A DNA stretch of 6,122 bases, taken from NCBI GenBank assembly GCA_027592155.1, contig JAQCKY010000159.1, forward strand, positions 1 to 6,122, written 5' to 3'. Below the pieces are notes generated by a model. The model was not told where the DNA came from, did not search any database, and worked only from the letters and a program-made list of their open reading frames with translations. How positions within the stretch are numbered: the stretch's first letter is position 1; every line of letters begins with the position of its first letter. Below, piece by piece: positions 5,022 through 6,122 of this stretch. This DNA is from Pseudomonadota bacterium (GTDB lineage: Bacteria; Pseudomonadota; Alphaproteobacteria; Rhodospirillales; UBA2165). The translations under genes and the position numbers were made by a program.

Positions 5022-6122
5022 ATGGAACAACTACCGACCTTTGTCTCCCATCTGGAATGCGGCCTGACCGGCGAACGCTTCGAGGCGGATCAAATTCACG
5101 GGCTGTCGACGGCAGGCAAACCGCTCTTGGTCCGCTACGATCTCGATGCGCTCGGCGCCGCCGTCACCAAGGAAACTGTGGCGGCGCGAATACCCGAATT
5201 CTGGCGATACCGGGAATTCCTGCCGGTACGCCGGTCAGAGAACATCGTCCGGCTCGGCGAGGTGATGACACCTTTGATCCCGCTCCCGAAGTTCGCAACT
5301 GCTCACGGCGCGTCGGAAGTCATTGTCAAAGACGAAGGCCGCCTCCCCACAGGCTCTTTCAAGGCCCGTGGTTTAGCCCTCGCGGTCTCCATGGCCAAAG
5401 AGCTCGGAATCACCCGGATGGCGATGCCGACCAACGGCAATGCGGGCGCCGCGCTGGCGGCTTATTGCGCGCGGGCGGGAATAGAGGCGTACGTCTTCTG
5501 TCCCGAGGACACCCCGGAGGTCAACGTCCGGGAAATCGCCCTACAGGGTGCGAAGACCTATCTCGTCAACGGGCTGATCGACCAATGCGGCAAGATCGTC
5601 GGCGACGGCAAAGACGCGATGAATTGGTTCGACACCTCGACATTGAAGGAGCCCTACCGGATTGAGGGCAAGAAGACGATGGGGCTGGAGCTTGCCGAAC
5701 AGTTGGGATGGGAAGTCCCCGACGTCATCTTCTATCCGACCGGCGGCGGGACCGGCTTAATCGGCATGTGGAAGGCTTTCGAAGAGTTGGAAGCAATCGG
5801 CTGGATTGGATCGAAACGGCCACGAATGGTCGCCGTCCAAGCATCGGGTTGCGCCCCGATCGTCAGGGCGTTCGACGCCGGAGACGAATTCGCCGAGCGA
5901 TGGGAAGACGCGCATACTTATGCCGCCGGTATTCGTGTCCCTGCCGCGGTCGGTGATTTTCTGATCCTTCGCGCCATCCGTGAGAGCAACGGGTTCGCAA
6001 CCGCCGTGGATGACGAGGCCATCGCTGAGGCCCTCACCGAAGTCGCGGAAACCGAGGGATCACTGCTGTGTCCCGAAGGCGCGGCCACGGTTGCCGCCTA
6101 CAAAAAGGAGCTCGCGGCTGGG
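5022..6122 (+). CDS. Threonine-synthase-like PLP-dependent enzyme (3' end outside window)
   Basis: This fold type II PLP enzyme is open to the right edge: 367 codons of an expected roughly 400. The N-terminus HLECGLTGERFEADQIHGLS (10-29) followed by PLLVRYDLDAL (34-44) is the degenerate zinc-ribbon-like start typical of threonine synthases in this branch. LPTGSFKARG (108-117) contains Lys114, the expected Schiff-base lysine. PTNGNAG (136-142) is the substrate/PLP asparagine loop and TGGGTG (240-245) the phosphate-binding loop. Threonine synthase converts O-phosphohomoserine to threonine, but this copy has SFKARG where classical enzymes have SFKDRG, and it lies beside a sulfatase rather than thrA/thrB. 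A lyase or synthase role in a catabolic pathway is therefore equally plausible. The start ATG has only a weak upstream AAAAGG, 28 bases after the sulfatase stop, consistent with one operon. The frame is intact throughout the visible part. Confidence 0.88.
   Translation, partial: MEQLPTFVSHLECGLTGERFEADQIHGLSTAGKPLLVRYDLDALGAAVTKETVAARIPEFWRYREFLPVRRSENIVRLGEVMTPLIPLPKFATAHGASEVIVKDEGRLPTGSFKARGLALAVSMAKELGITRMAMPTNGNAGAALAAYCARAGIEAYVFCPEDTPEVNVREIALQGAKTYLVNGLIDQCGKIVGDGKDAMNWFDTSTLKEPYRIEGKKTMGLELAEQLGWEVPDVIFYPTGGGTGLIGMWKAFEELEAIGWIGSKRPRMVAVQASGCAPIVRAFDAGDEFAERWEDAHTYAAGIRVPAAVGDFLILRAIRESNGFATAVDDEAIAEALTEVAETEGSLLCPEGAATVAAYKKELAAG

Noticed and set aside
5057..5956. Two arginine-rich open frames on the + strand (5057-5665 and 5708-5956)
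   Set aside because: They are offset-frame readings of the PLP enzyme gene; the composition is the Arg/Gly/Pro-rich pattern expected from a shifted GC-rich gene.

Overview
The window reads as a stretch of accessory metabolic chromosome from a Gram-negative proteobacterium. An alphaproteobacterium, possibly a marine Rhodospirillales- or Rhodobacterales-like one, fits best. This rests on moderate-to-high GC coding sequence, short intergenic gaps, and the style of the sulfatase, the NIPSNAP proteins and the threonine-synthase-like enzyme. It is an inference from protein character, not from a marker gene. No RNA gene, IS element, CRISPR array or prophage signature is visible.

Layout. (1) 1-477 (+): the C-terminal part of a YdjA-type nitroreductase, running in from the left edge, followed by a strong hairpin terminator (492-525). 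The terminator also serves the convergent gene on the other side. (2) 560-988 (-): a small unrecognised protein with one hydrophobic segment. Upstream of it is an AT-rich control region (989-1150) with a perfect 16-bp palindrome. (3) 1151-1732 (-): a TetR/AcrR-family repressor. (4) 1824-2441 and 2479-3096 (-): two tandem paralogues of exactly 205 codons each. Each contains two NIPSNAP-type modules, so four copies of the module lie in a row. (5) 3097-3391: a 295-bp divergent control region with a TAACGG-N6-CCGTTA inverted repeat. (6) 3392-4993 (+): a cytoplasmic formylglycine-type sulfatase. (7) 5022-6122 (+): a threonine-synthase-like PLP enzyme in the same apparent operon, cut by the right edge.

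How it may work together. The divergent arrangement of sulfatase + PLP lyase/synthase on one side and two NIPSNAP (dimeric alpha/beta-barrel) proteins on the other, with a TetR regulator downstream of the NIPSNAP pair, looks like a small inducible catabolic locus. A plausible but unproven reading is that a sulfate (or phosphate/phosphonate) ester is hydrolysed in the cytoplasm and the product, perhaps an amino acid derivative, is processed by the PLP enzyme. The substrate cannot be read from the sequence. The TetR protein may instead control only the small membrane or exported protein, whose upstream region holds the best operator candidate. The nitroreductase is probably an unrelated neighbour, insulated by the terminator.
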